DNA from: Streptomyces sp. GS7
GTDB lineage: Bacteria > Actinomycetota > Actinomycetes > Streptomycetales > Streptomycetaceae
DNA length: 64,000 nucleotides
Assembly: GCF_009834125.1 (NCBI RefSeq)
Contig: NZ_CP047146.1
Span: forward strand, 6,565,501-6,629,500
Reading direction: 5' to 3'
A model generated the notes under the pieces. It was given only the letters and a program-made list of their open reading frames with translations, was not told where the DNA came from and did not search any database. Below, one piece after another: positions 8,510-17,825 of the stretch. Numbering within the stretch: the stretch's first letter is position 1; each line of letters opens with the position of its first letter. A program made the translations under genes and the position numbers.

Positions 8510-9790
8510 TCACGCCTCCGGTGTCGTCTCCTCCTGGATGACCCGCTGGGCCACCGCGAAGGCGGAGTTGGCGGCGGGGACGCCGCAGTAGACCGCGGTG
8601 TGGAGGAGGACCTCCTTGATCTCCGTGGGGGTGAGGCCGTTGCGGAGGGCGGCGCGGGTGTGCAGCGCGAGCTCCTCGTAGTGGCCGCGGGCGACCAGCG
8701 CGGTGAGGGTGATGACGCTGCGGGTGCGGCGGTCGAGGCCGGGGCGGGTCCACGTCTCGCCCCAGGCGTAGCGGGTGACGAAGTCGTGGAAGTCGGCGTT
8801 GAAGTCGTCGGTGGCGGCCTCGACGCGGTCCACGTGGGCGTTGCCGAGGACCTCGCGGCGGATCTTGATGCCCTGCTCGTACGTACCGCCGCGGACCTGG
8901 GCGGGCCGGCTGAGGCCGGACTCGATGGCGGCCGGGGCCGTCGTCGGCATCGGGGGCGCGATCTGGGCCTTGGGGGCGGCGGCGCCGATGGCGGCCGGGC
9001 CGGCGGGGCCGGGCTTGTCGTGCCAGGCGGTGCTGAAGTGGCGGATGAGGAGTTCGGTGACCGCCGCGGGCTGCTCGACGGGGGCCAGGTGCGAGGTGCC
9101 GGGGACAAGTGCCAGGCCCGCGTCCGGTATACCGGCGACCAGGGCGCGGGCGTCGGTGGTCGGGGTGACCTGGTCCTCGGAGCCGACGACGACGAGGGTG
9201 GGCACGCCGACCCGGCCCAGGGAGGACCGCACGTCGAACGCGGCCAGCGCCTCGCAGGCGGCGATGTAGCAGCCGGGGTCGGTGGTCCGCACCATCTGGA
9301 CGGCCCATTCGACGATGGCGGGCTGGGCGCCGGCGAAGCCCGGGGTGAACCAGTGCTCGGGCGCGGTGCGGGCGATCGGGTCGAGCCCGTTGGTCCGGAT
9401 CACCACACCGCGCTGGCGCCAGGCGTCGGCGGTTCCGTAGCGCGGCGACGAGGACACCAGCGCCAGGGAGGTGACGCGGTGCGGGCGGGTGAGGGCCAGC
9501 TGCGTGCCGATGGCGCCGCCGATGTTGCAGCCGGCGTAGCCGAAGCGCTCCACGCCCAGGAGGTCGAGAGTGGCGATCAGCCGGTCGGCCACTTCCGCGA
9601 TGGATGTCGCCGCGTGGGCGGGCGATCCGCCGTGACCGGGCAGGTCGAAGCGGATGACCCGCCACTGGCGGGTCAGCTCGGGGATCTGCCGGTCCCACAT
9701 GTGCCAGGTCGTCCCGAGGGACGCGCCCAGTACCAGTACGGGGGCGTCGTCGGGACCGTCGATCCGGTGCTGCAGGGTCTTCTCGCTCAC
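8510..9790 (-). CDS. pcaL: PcaL: fused 3-oxoadipate enol-lactonase / 4-carboxymuconolactone decarboxylase, altered nucleophile
   Basis: 426 aa. Residues ~1-260 are an alpha/beta hydrolase of the PcaD type and residues ~300-415 a carboxymuconolactone decarboxylase (GGTYEQGIKIRREVLGNAHV, RGHYEELALHTRAALRNG, LLHTAVYCGVPAAN). The fusion is the known actinobacterial PcaL of the protocatechuate branch of the beta-ketoadipate pathway. The hydrolase elbow reads AGCNIGG where GxSxG is expected, so residue 89 is Asn (codon AAC), while the acid (GSEDQVT) and His (GTSHLAP) remain. The lactonase half may therefore be inactive or changed. No other pca gene lies nearby. Confidence 0.85.
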   Translation of the reverse strand: MSEKTLQHRIDGPDDAPVLVLGASLGTTWHMWDRQIPELTRQWRVIRFDLPGHGGSPAHAATSIAEVADRLIATLDLLGVERFGYAGCNIGGAIGTQLALTRPHRVTSLALVSSSPRYGTADAWRQRGVVIRTNGLDPIARTAPEHWFTPGFAGAQPAIVEWAVQMVRTTDPGCYIAACEALAAFDVRSSLGRVGVPTLVVVGSEDQVTPTTDARALVAGIPDAGLALVPGTSHLAPVEQPAAVTELLIRHFSTAWHDKPGPAGPAAIGAAAPKAQIAPPMPTTAPAAIESGLSRPAQVRGGTYEQGIKIRREVLGNAHVDRVEAATDDFNADFHDFVTRYAWGETWTRPGLDRRTRSVITLTALVARGHYEELALHTRAALRNGLTPTEIKEVLLHTAVYCGVPAANSAFAVAQRVIQEETTPEA

Positions 9791-9894
9791 CCGACCACGC
9801 TACCGACTCCGTGACGCGATCCTGACACCCGGGTCAGGAACGCCCCGGTAACCGGCCGGAACACGGCGGGCCGGCGGGCGGTGGGGCGTGGCCC

Positions 9895-10485
9895 TCAGAA
9901 CTTCACGGTGGAGACGACGTAGACGACGGGGTGGCCCGGTTCGTCGTTGCTGACCATGATCTGCTGGGTGGGCAGCGGCGCCTTCCTGGCGACCGTGGTG
10001 CCCTGCCAGGGCCAGTCGGCGTCGAAGTCCCAGCCCACCTTGGCCGCCTGTGCGGGCGCGATGGTGATCGCGTCCTTCTTGAGGGCCGCGGTGCTGGAGC
10101 CGACGGCCGCGAGGTAGTGCGCGAGGCCCCAGTCGTTGGTCCGGAACTGCACGAACAGCGAGCTGGTCTGCCAGGAGTTGGTCTCGTAGTAGTAGACCGG
10201 CGTGGAGCCGATCGGTACCGGGACGTCGTAGACCCGCTGCTGGAGCTTGGAGGGGAAGGCGTTGGTCAGGCCCGTGACGGCGGCCTCGGCCTGACTGTCC
10301 TCGCCGCTCTGGCGGCTCTGCCCGGCGGAGATCACGAGGTAGCCCGCCGGGATCGTGACCAGCAGGAAGATGATCAGCGCCTTGAGGAAGGGCCGGCGGC
10401 GCTTGGGGCGGGGCGGCAGCGCGGTGTGGTCGTCCCGTACGGGCGGCAGGTCGTCGTGCATGGGGGGCAGGTCCGGTTCGGTCAT
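9895..10485 (-). CDS. Single-pass membrane protein of unknown function
   Basis: 196 aa. A Pro/Asp-rich cytoplasmic N-terminus with a basic patch (RPKRRRPFLK) leads into one membrane segment (ALIIFLLVTIPAGYLVISAG), so the C-terminal ~140 residues should face outward. That part contains Tyr/Trp-rich strands (VYYYETNSWQTSSLF) and matches no domain I recognise. Its ATG overlaps the stop of the ROK kinase gene by 4 bp, implying coupled translation. Confidence 0.65.
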   Translation of the reverse strand: MTEPDLPPMHDDLPPVRDDHTALPPRPKRRRPFLKALIIFLLVTIPAGYLVISAGQSRQSGEDSQAEAAVTGLTNAFPSKLQQRVYDVPVPIGSTPVYYYETNSWQTSSLFVQFRTNDWGLAHYLAAVGSSTAALKKDAITIAPAQAAKVGWDFDADWPWQGTTVARKAPLPTQQIMVSNDEPGHPVVYVVSTVKF

Positions 10486-11603
10486 CGGCGGCCGGACCGT
10501 TCGTAGCGCTCGTAGCGCTCCACTCGGCGGCGGTTGGCGCGCCGGAAGCGGCGGGCCACCAGGCGGGCCAGGTCGGCGGCGCCGACCATGCCGGCCTCGG
10601 GGCCCAACTGGGCCTTGGCGATGGTGGCTTCGGGGCGGTAGCCGCGGCCGGTCAGATGGCGTCGGAAGGCGTCCCTGGCAGGGCCGATCAGCAGGTCGTC
10701 GGCGGCGCTGACGCCACCGCCGATGACGAAGCAGGAGGGGTCGAGGGCGGCGGCGAGGTTGGCGATGCCGACGCCGAGCCACTGCCCGATGTCCTGGAGG
10801 AGTTCGACGCACATGGCGTCGCCCTCGCGGGCCAGCTCGGTGATCAGCGGCCCGGTGATGTCCTGGACGCGCCCGCCGACCCGCTCGATGATGTTGTACG
10901 CGACCGGGGAGTCGGCGGCGGCCAGCTCGCGGGCCTCCCGCACCAGGGCGTTGCCGGAGCTGTACTGCTCCCAGCAGCCGCGGTTGCCGCAGGGGCAGCG
11001 GTGGCCGCCGGGCACGACCTGCATATGGCCGAACTCGCCTGCGACACCGTATTTGCCGCGCTTGACGGCACCGTCCTCCAGGATCGCGCCGCCGATGCCC
11101 GTGCCGAGCGTGATCATGACGAGGTGGTCCTGGCCGCGGCCGGCGCCGAACCGCCATTCCGCCCAGGCAGCGGTGTTGGCGTCGTTGTCGACCATGACCG
11201 GGACCGCCAGCCGGCCGGCGAGACGGTCGCGGAGCGGTTCGTTGCGCCAGTTCAGATGCGGGGCGAAGAGCACCCGGGAGCGGTCGGCGTCGACCCAGCC
11301 GGCGGCGCCGATGCCCACGGCGTGCACGTCGTGCCGGTCGGAGAGGTCGAGCACCAGCTCGGTGATGGTGTCCTCGACGACCTTGGGGCTCTTGGACTTG
11401 TCCGGCGTCTCGGTGCGGACCTTCTCCAGGATGGTGCCGTCGGCGTCGACCACGCCGGCCATGACCTTGGTGCCGCCGATGTCGATGCCGACGGTGGGCA
11501 CGCGCGGGGCGGTCAGGTGGGAGCGGCGCTCCCGGGTGCCGACCGTGCGCAGCACGGTGGCTCTGGCGGATCCTCGGTGCACCCGGTCCCGGTACATGCT
11601 CAT
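10482..11603 (-). CDS. ROK-family sugar kinase (glucokinase-like)
   Basis: 373 aa. After a ~35-residue basic leader comes the ATP-binding motif GIDIGGTKVMAGVVDADG, then VDNDANTAAWAEWRFGAG with the catalytic Asp, and the ROK zinc motif GHRCPCGNRGCWEQY. There is no winged-helix domain, so it is a kinase rather than a ROK repressor. Glucokinase is the closest functional guess. It lies downstream of a sugar ABC transporter with a 213-bp gap and probably phosphorylates the imported sugar; that link is inferred. Confidence 0.82.
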   Translation of the reverse strand: MSMYRDRVHRGSARATVLRTVGTRERRSHLTAPRVPTVGIDIGGTKVMAGVVDADGTILEKVRTETPDKSKSPKVVEDTITELVLDLSDRHDVHAVGIGAAGWVDADRSRVLFAPHLNWRNEPLRDRLAGRLAVPVMVDNDANTAAWAEWRFGAGRGQDHLVMITLGTGIGGAILEDGAVKRGKYGVAGEFGHMQVVPGGHRCPCGNRGCWEQYSSGNALVREARELAAADSPVAYNIIERVGGRVQDITGPLITELAREGDAMCVELLQDIGQWLGVGIANLAAALDPSCFVIGGGVSAADDLLIGPARDAFRRHLTGRGYRPEATIAKAQLGPEAGMVGAADLARLVARRFRRANRRRVERYERYERSGRR

Positions 11604-11816
11604 GGGCCCACCTCTTCGCCGTTACGGCTGCCGTTACGGTCGCGGCGGCTGAGTGCTCGCAAGAGTCGTCTCGTCCCTGCGGGGTCTCGGGGAGGCCGGG
11701 GGCCTCGGCGCGGATGGTCCGCTGCGATTGTGCATCAACCGCGCCGTCCGGCGCACCGCGACGTGGGGCGAGGGGCCCCGCGGCGGCCGGAGAGCCGCCG
11801 CGGGGCGCCGCCGTGA

Positions 11817-12622
<806 letters not shown>

Positions 12623-12626
<4 letters not shown>

Positions 12627-13693
12627 GATGTGGCCTCCGCCCGCTTGCGGACCCAGGCGTTCAGCAGCGTGGCGAGCAGCAGCATCGCGCCGAGGAAGAA
12701 CTTGTACCAGTCCGGGTTCCACTGTGCGTAGACGATGCCCTTGCTGGTCATGCCGAAGATGAACGCGCCGACGGCGGCACCGATCGCCGAGCCGAAGCCG
12801 CCGGTCATCAGGCAGCCGCCGACGGCGGCCGCGATGATGTAGAGGAATTCGTTGCCGACGCCGTCGCCGGACTGGATCGCGTCGTACGAGAACAGCAGGT
12901 GCTGTCCGGAGATCCAGGCGGCGAGGGCGACGCCCATGTAGAGGCCGATCTTGGTCTTGGTGACCGGGACGCCGACCGCCCGCGCGGCGTCCGCGTTGCC
13001 GCCCACCGCGAAGATCCAGTTGCCGACCCTGGTCCGCAGCAGGATCCAGGTGGCGACCGCGACCAGCACGATCCACCACACGATGGTGATCTGGATGTCG
13101 ACGTTCCCGATGGTCAGATGCGAGGCGAAGAGCGCCCGCGCCGAGTTGAAGCCCTCCATGTCGGCGATGGACTTCGTCGAGACGGTGCCGCTGATCAGCT
13201 TGGTGAAGCCGAGGTTGAGGCCGGTCAGCATGAAGAAGGTGCCGAGCGTGATGACGAAGCTGGGCAGCTTCGTACGGGTCAGCAGGAGGCCGTTGAGGAC
13301 GCCGAAGGCGAGGGTGACCACGAGCGACACCCCGACGCCGACCCAGGTGTTGGCGGTCATCTGGTAGCTGAACATCGACGAGATCAGCGCCGAGCTGACG
13401 ACCATGACACCGGCCGACAGGTCGAACTCGCCGCCGATCATCAGCAGCGCGACCGGGACGGCCATGATGCCGATCGTCGAGGACGCGTAGAGGACGGTGG
13501 AGAGGCTGGAGGCCCGCAGGAACGGTTCGGCGGCGATGGAGAAGAAGAGGAAGACCGCGATGGCGCCGACCACCGAGCCCAGTTCGGGCCGGCCCATCAG
13601 GCGGCGCGCCAGCGAGCGGTGCAGCAGCCGTTCGTCGCCCGCGCTCTTCGACGGCCGGGCGGGCTGCCGGGGAGGTGCGTCGGTGTGGCTCAT
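12623..13693 (-). CDS. Sugar ABC transporter permease (RbsC/XylH family)
   Basis: 356 aa. The ATG at 13693 ([11 protein letters not shown]) overlaps the stop of the binding-protein gene. A hydrophilic ~35-residue N-tail precedes about ten hydrophobic segments. Family markers include [18 protein letters not shown] and [20 protein letters not shown], typical of BPD-transp-2 permeases for pentoses and related sugars. The C-terminus ends in a basic tail. It works with the ATPase downstream and the lipoproteins upstream. Confidence 0.87.
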
Positions 13694-14703
13694 CGGGTCC
13701 CCCGCTTCGTGTAGTCCTGGAGCGCGTCGGCATCCTTCTTGGTGATCACCTGGGGTCCGGTGAGCACCGGCTTGCCGCCGCCGAGGACGTCGGAGTTGTA
13801 CTTGTACAGCCACAGCAGGTCGACCGCCTCGTATCCCTGGAGGTAGGGCTGCTGGTCGACCGCGAAGCCCAGCGAGCCGTCCTTGAGGCCCGCCGCGACC
13901 TGCGCGTTCAGGTCGAAGGTGTCGACCTCAGCCTTGCTTCCGGCCTGCTCCCTGGCCTTGACGGCGGTGGGGGCGAAGGGCGCGCCGAGGGTGACCACCG
14001 CGTCGATGGACGGGTCGGCCTGGAGCTTGGACTCGATGGACGCCTGGACGTCGGGCATGTTGGTGCCGTCCACGTACAGCTTCTGCAGATCGCCCTTGAA
14101 CGTCTGCTTGGCACCGTCGCAGCGCTGCTCGTGGCCGACGTTGCCCTGCTCGTGCAGGACGCACAGCGCCTTCTTCTTGCCGCGCTTGTTCAGCTCCTCG
14201 CCGACCGCCTCGCCGGCCACCGTCTCGTCCTGCCCGATGTGGCTGAGCGCGCCGAACGCCTTGGACTCCTCGGCGCCGGAATTGACCGTGATCACCGGGA
14301 TGCCGGCCTTCTCGGCCTTGAGGACGACGTCCTTCATGGCGTCCGGCTTGGCGAGCGAGACGATCAGCCCGTCGACCTTCTGGTCGATGTAGGACTGGAC
14401 GAGCTGGCTCTGCCGCTGGGCCTCCTTGTCGTGTGCGTAGACGAACTTGATGTTGTCCTTGACGGCGGCCTGCTGGGCGCCGTTCTGCACGATGTCCCAG
14501 AAGGTGTCGCCGTCCCCGGAGTGGGTGACCATCGCGAAGGTCCACCGGGGGGTGTTGACCGCGGCCTTGCCGCCGGCGGCCTGGGCGGCCCGCGCATCCT
14601 CGGCGCGCTTGCCTCCGGTGCTGCTGCATCCCGCCAGGGAGGCGCCGAGCACCGCTGCCAGCACGGCGCACACGACGCGTCCTCTTCTTCCTGCCCTTGC
14701 CAC
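13690..14703 (-). CDS. Sugar ABC transporter substrate-binding lipoprotein, copy 1
   Basis: 337 aa from GTG 14703, chosen because a GGAAGGG sequence lies about 9 nt upstream and it yields a normal lipoprotein signal (VLGASLAGC). Starts at 14877 or 14904 would add 58-67 Arg/Gln-rich residues with no family likeness. The mature part is an RbsB-like two-lobe sugar-binding fold: [56 protein letters not shown]. It is a clear tandem paralogue of the next gene upstream. Confidence 0.83.
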   Translation of the reverse strand: MARAGRRGRVVCAVLAAVLGASLAGCSSTGGKRAEDARAAQAAGGKAAVNTPRWTFAMVTHSGDGDTFWDIVQNGAQQAAVKDNIKFVYAHDKEAQRQSQLVQSYIDQKVDGLIVSLAKPDAMKDVVLKAEKAGIPVITVNSGAEESKAFGALSHIGQDETVAGEAVGEELNKRGKKKALCVLHEQGNVGHEQRCDGAKQTFKGDLQKLYVDGTNMPDVQASIESKLQADPSIDAVVTLGAPFAPTAVKAREQAGSKAEVDTFDLNAQVAAGLKDGSLGFAVDQQPYLQGYEAVDLLWLYKYNSDVLGGGKPVLTGPQVITKKDADALQDYTKRGTR

Positions 14704-14900
14704 GAGGACTTGCCCTTCCCGCTGTTGTCGCTGTGCCGGCCGCGTGCGCCGGCCCGTCCGTGCCGGCGGTGCGTGCCGTTCCTGCCGCTCCTGCTCTGTC
14801 CGCTGTCGCCCCGACTCCGGCCGGCCGGGCCGGGCAACCTTCCAAGTATCCGTTACCGGCGATCTGTACCGGTTCATGGGGTCCCGCCTTCCCTTCTCCG

Positions 14901-15920
14901 TCACCGGGTGCCACGCCCTGTGTACTGCTCCAGCTCCGGTACGTCCTTGCCGGTGACGACGGCCGGCCCGGTGAGCACCGGCTTGCCGCCGCCGAGGACG
15001 TCGGCGTTGTCCCGGTGGAGCCGGAGCAGGTCCACCGCCTCGTACCCCTGGAGGTACGGCTGCTGGTCTACCGCGAACTCCACGTCCTTGGCCTTGAGGA
15101 GCTTGACCACCTCGGCATTGAGGTCGAACGTCGCGATCTGCGCCGAGCTGCCGGCCTCCTGCTTCGCCTTGACCGAGAGGGACGCGATGGGCGCACCCAG
15201 TGTCACGACGGTGTCGAGGGAGGGGTCGGCCTGGAGTTCGGCCTGGATGGAGGACTGGGAGGCGGGCGCGTTGGTCCCGTCGACGTCGAGGGTGTCGACC
15301 TTCCCGTGGAACGCCGCGCGGACACCGGCGCAGCGGTCCTCCAGCGACACGTTGCCCTGCTCGTGGATGACGCAGAGGACGTGCCGGGCGTGCCGGTTGT
15401 TCAGCTCGTCGCCGACCGCACGGCCGGCCACCGACTCGTCCTGCCCGATGTGCGCGAGCGCCCCGTAGGCCGCGGAGAACTCGCCGCCGGAGTTGATCGT
15501 GACGACGGGTATGCCCTGTGCCACCGCCTTCTGGACGGCGGCCTTGACGGCCTCCGGTTTGGCGAGCGTGACGATCAGCCCGTCGACCTTCTGGTCGATG
15601 TAGGACTGGATCAGCTCGGCCTGCCGCGAGCCCTCTTTGTCATGGGCGTAGAGGAACCTGACGCCGTCCTTGGCGGCGGCCCGCCGGGCACCGTTCTGCA
15701 CGATGTCCCAGAAGGTGTCGCCGTCGCCGGAGTGGCTGACCATCCCGATGGTCATGTGTGCCGCGCCCGCGCGCCCGCCGCTGCCACCGGGCGCGCTCTG
15801 GGCCTTCCCGCCGGAAGTGCCGCATCCGGCGAGCAGGGCACCGGCGGCCAGTAAGGCGACGGCGGTGCGGAGGGTCGCGTGCCGAGCAGATACGGGTCGA
15901 GCCTTGCGCGCGCAGATCAT
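14901..15920 (-). CDS. Sugar ABC transporter substrate-binding lipoprotein, copy 2
   Basis: 339 aa with signal and lipobox (LLAAGALLAGC). It shares long identical stretches with copy 1, including [41 protein letters not shown] and [15 protein letters not shown], and even the C-terminal GRGTR. The two likely bind related ligands with different affinity or specificity. It is the first transport gene of the operon; an operator-like GTCCGAAC sequence sits ~80 bp upstream. Confidence 0.85.
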   Translation of the reverse strand: MICARKARPVSARHATLRTAVALLAAGALLAGCGTSGGKAQSAPGGSGGRAGAAHMTIGMVSHSGDGDTFWDIVQNGARRAAAKDGVRFLYAHDKEGSRQAELIQSYIDQKVDGLIVTLAKPEAVKAAVQKAVAQGIPVVTINSGGEFSAAYGALAHIGQDESVAGRAVGDELNNRHARHVLCVIHEQGNVSLEDRCAGVRAAFHGKVDTLDVDGTNAPASQSSIQAELQADPSLDTVVTLGAPIASLSVKAKQEAGSSAQIATFDLNAEVVKLLKAKDVEFAVDQQPYLQGYEAVDLLRLHRDNADVLGGGKPVLTGPAVVTGKDVPELEQYTGRGTR

Positions 15921-15998
15921 CGTGGACCGCCTTCGCTCCCCGGCCGCCGGATTGCGGCTGGAGGAGTTCTAACGGCGCGCGTCCCGCCACGTCAATAG

Positions 15999-16012
15999 TT
16001 TGTCCGAACATT
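15999..16012. promoter_or_regulatory. Candidate GntR operator upstream of the sugar transporter operon
   Basis: TTTGTCCGAACATT reads as an imperfect palindrome, TTGTCC paired with GAACA. It matches the perfect palindrome TTGTCCGGACAA found upstream of the adjacent gntR gene. Shared sites at both promoters suggest one local repressor for both. Confidence 0.55.
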
Positions 16013-16142
16013 CTGACGCGAGCGGGGTGGCGGAGCGGGGAGCGGGCCGGGCGGCGGCCGGCCCGCCGCCCCGCGCACGCGGGCAGCCGGAAGCACCGCT
16101 CACCGGCGGACGAAACCGCTGGTCAGCGTGGATGGGACCGAC

Positions 16143-16916
16143 TCAGGGCCGGACCAGCAGCTGGAACTCGAAGGCGTAGCGGGACGCGCGGTAGACGTGC
16201 GAGCCGAACTCGACCGGGCGGCCGGTGTCGTCGAAGGTGGTGCGCTGCATCGTGAGCAGCGGCGCGCCCTCGGGCTCGTCGAGCCGCGCGGCCTCCTCGG
16301 CGGTCGCCGCGCGGGCGCCCACGGCCTGACGGGCGCTGTGCAGGGTGATCCCGGCCGACCGCATCAGCCGGTACAGGCCGGTCTCCTCCAGGGCCGCGGT
16401 CTCCAGCTTGAGCAGCCCGACGGGGAGGTGGTTGCGCAGGTGCGCGACCGGTTCGCCGTGGGTCAGTCGCAGCCGCTCCACCAGGGCTACCTCGGCGCCC
16501 TCGGCGATGCCCAGCGCGGCGGCCACCTCGGCGTCCGCCTCGGTGGTGGTGTTGAGCAGCACCCGGGTGGCCGGCTTCTGCCCGGCCGCCTCCAGGTCGT
16601 CGTAGAGGCTGCTCAGCTCCAGCGGGCGCTTGACCTGGCTGTGGACGACCTGGGTGCCGATGCCGCGGCGGCGGACCAGCAGCCCCTTGTCCACCAGCGA
16701 CTGGATCGCCTGGCGCACCGTGGGCCGGGACAGGCCCAACCGGCCGGCCAGGTCGATCTCGTTGCCGAGAAGGCTGCCGGGCGCCAGCCTGCCGTTCTCG
16801 ATCGCGGCCTCCAACTGCTGCGACAGCTGGAAATACAACGGGACCGGGCTGTTCCGGTCCACGCTGAACTGGACGGGGCCCTCGGCTCCCACGGCTTGTG
16901 CATCGCGTTTCCCCAC
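16143..16916 (-). CDS. GntR-family transcriptional regulator (HutC subfamily)
   Basis: 257 aa. N-terminal winged helix: SPVPLYFQLSQQLEAAIENG, then EIDLAGRLGLSRPTVRQAIQ and KGLLVRRRGIGTQV. The rest is a UTRA effector-binding domain (AEVALVERLRLTHGEPVAHL, TMQRTTFDDTGRPVEFGSH). HutC-type regulators bind small metabolites, often sugars or sugar phosphates. The gene lies 222 bp upstream of the two binding-protein genes on the same strand, and matching operator sequences precede both it and them. Confidence 0.87.
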   Translation of the reverse strand: MGKRDAQAVGAEGPVQFSVDRNSPVPLYFQLSQQLEAAIENGRLAPGSLLGNEIDLAGRLGLSRPTVRQAIQSLVDKGLLVRRRGIGTQVVHSQVKRPLELSSLYDDLEAAGQKPATRVLLNTTTEADAEVAAALGIAEGAEVALVERLRLTHGEPVAHLRNHLPVGLLKLETAALEETGLYRLMRSAGITLHSARQAVGARAATAEEAARLDEPEGAPLLTMQRTTFDDTGRPVEFGSHVYRASRYAFEFQLLVRP

Positions 16917-16966
16917 GCCGGCGAGCGTATCCGCCCGCGCAGATGACGGGAAGTCCGTAGGTCACA

Positions 16967-16978
16967 TTGTCCGGACAA
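16967..16978. promoter_or_regulatory. Palindromic operator upstream of gntR
   Basis: TTGTCCGGACAA is a perfect 12-bp palindrome about 50 bp upstream of the gntR start. A near copy lies at 15999-16012 before the transporter genes. It is probably the autoregulatory site of this GntR protein. Confidence 0.6.
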
Positions 16979-17021
16979 GGTGGGTCGGAACCGTTCGGGC
17001 GGGCCCGGCGCGGCCGTCCGC

Positions 17022-17762
17022 CTACCAGGGCAGCGGGCGGCCGTCGCGGAAGAAGCCGCCCGTCGGGCCGTCGTCGGGCAGGGTCGCCGCATACAGGACG
17101 CTCTCGGCGCCCTCCGCGACCGGCCGGCCGCCCGGTCCGCCCATGTCGGTGGCCACCCACCCGGGGCAGACCGCGTTGACCAGCACCCCGTCGGCCCGCA
17201 GCTCGGCGGCCAGCATCCGGGTCAGCGCGTTCAGCGCGGCCTTGGACGCCGAGTACGCGGGGGTGCCACCGCCCATGTTGGTCAGCGAGGCGGCCTCGCT
17301 GGAGACGTTGACCAGCCGCGGATGCGCCGAGGCCCGCAGCAGCGGCGCGAAGGCGATCGCCGTCCGCCACGGTCCGTAGAGGTTGGTCTCGGCGGCCTCG
17401 CGGACGGCGCGCAGATCGGCGGTCACGGCGCGCTGCCCGGTGTCGTAGCAGGTCCCGGCGTTGTTGACCAGAACGTCCAACCTGCCGAACTCATCGGCCA
17501 CTTGGGCCGCCGCGATGGCGACGCTGCGGTCGTCGGTGACATCCAGCCACAGCGGGCGCACGTCCAGGCGGGCGCCGTCCGGGCCGCCCTCGCGCAGCTC
17601 GTCGGCGGCCCGCCGCACGGCGTCCGGGGAGCGCCCGGTGAGCAGCGCCGTGTGGCCGAGCGCGGCCAGCCGGCGTACGACCTCGCGGCCGATGCCGCGG
17701 GTGGCGCCGGTGACCAGGGAGACGGTGGTGGCGGCGGTCCGGGCTGCGGGGGTGGCGGGCAT
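17022..17762 (-). CDS. Short-chain dehydrogenase/reductase
   Basis: 246 aa. The ATG at 17762 has AGGAG about 7 nt upstream; a longer frame adds 21 Pro/Thr-rich residues. Classical SDR marks: TGATRGIG nucleotide-binding loop, DVTDD, VNNAG, and the catalytic YSASK with its upstream Ser (NVSSEAASLTN). It should be an NADP(H)-dependent alcohol or carbonyl oxidoreductase in the cytoplasm; the substrate is unknown. The MFS gene ends 63 bp upstream. Confidence 0.85.
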   Translation of the reverse strand: MPATPAARTAATTVSLVTGATRGIGREVVRRLAALGHTALLTGRSPDAVRRAADELREGGPDGARLDVRPLWLDVTDDRSVAIAAAQVADEFGRLDVLVNNAGTCYDTGQRAVTADLRAVREAAETNLYGPWRTAIAFAPLLRASAHPRLVNVSSEAASLTNMGGGTPAYSASKAALNALTRMLAAELRADGVLVNAVCPGWVATDMGGPGGRPVAEGAESVLYAATLPDDGPTGGFFRDGRPLPW

Positions 17763-17825
17763 ACGGGCTCCTGGGGTCGTCGCGGGGGTCGGCGGATAGG
17801 TAGCCGGCCGGGGGCGGGCGCTCAC

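Noticed and set aside
10482..11603. ROK protein as the CsnR repressor of the chitosanase gene
   Set aside because: It lacks the N-terminal winged helix of ROK repressors and has the kinase motifs, so it is an enzyme.
14704..14904. N-terminal extension of the first sugar-binding lipoprotein (starts at 14877 or 14904)
   Set aside because: The added residues are Arg/Gln-rich and place the lipobox far from the start; GTG 14703 has its own RBS and gives a normal signal. Still possible but less likely.
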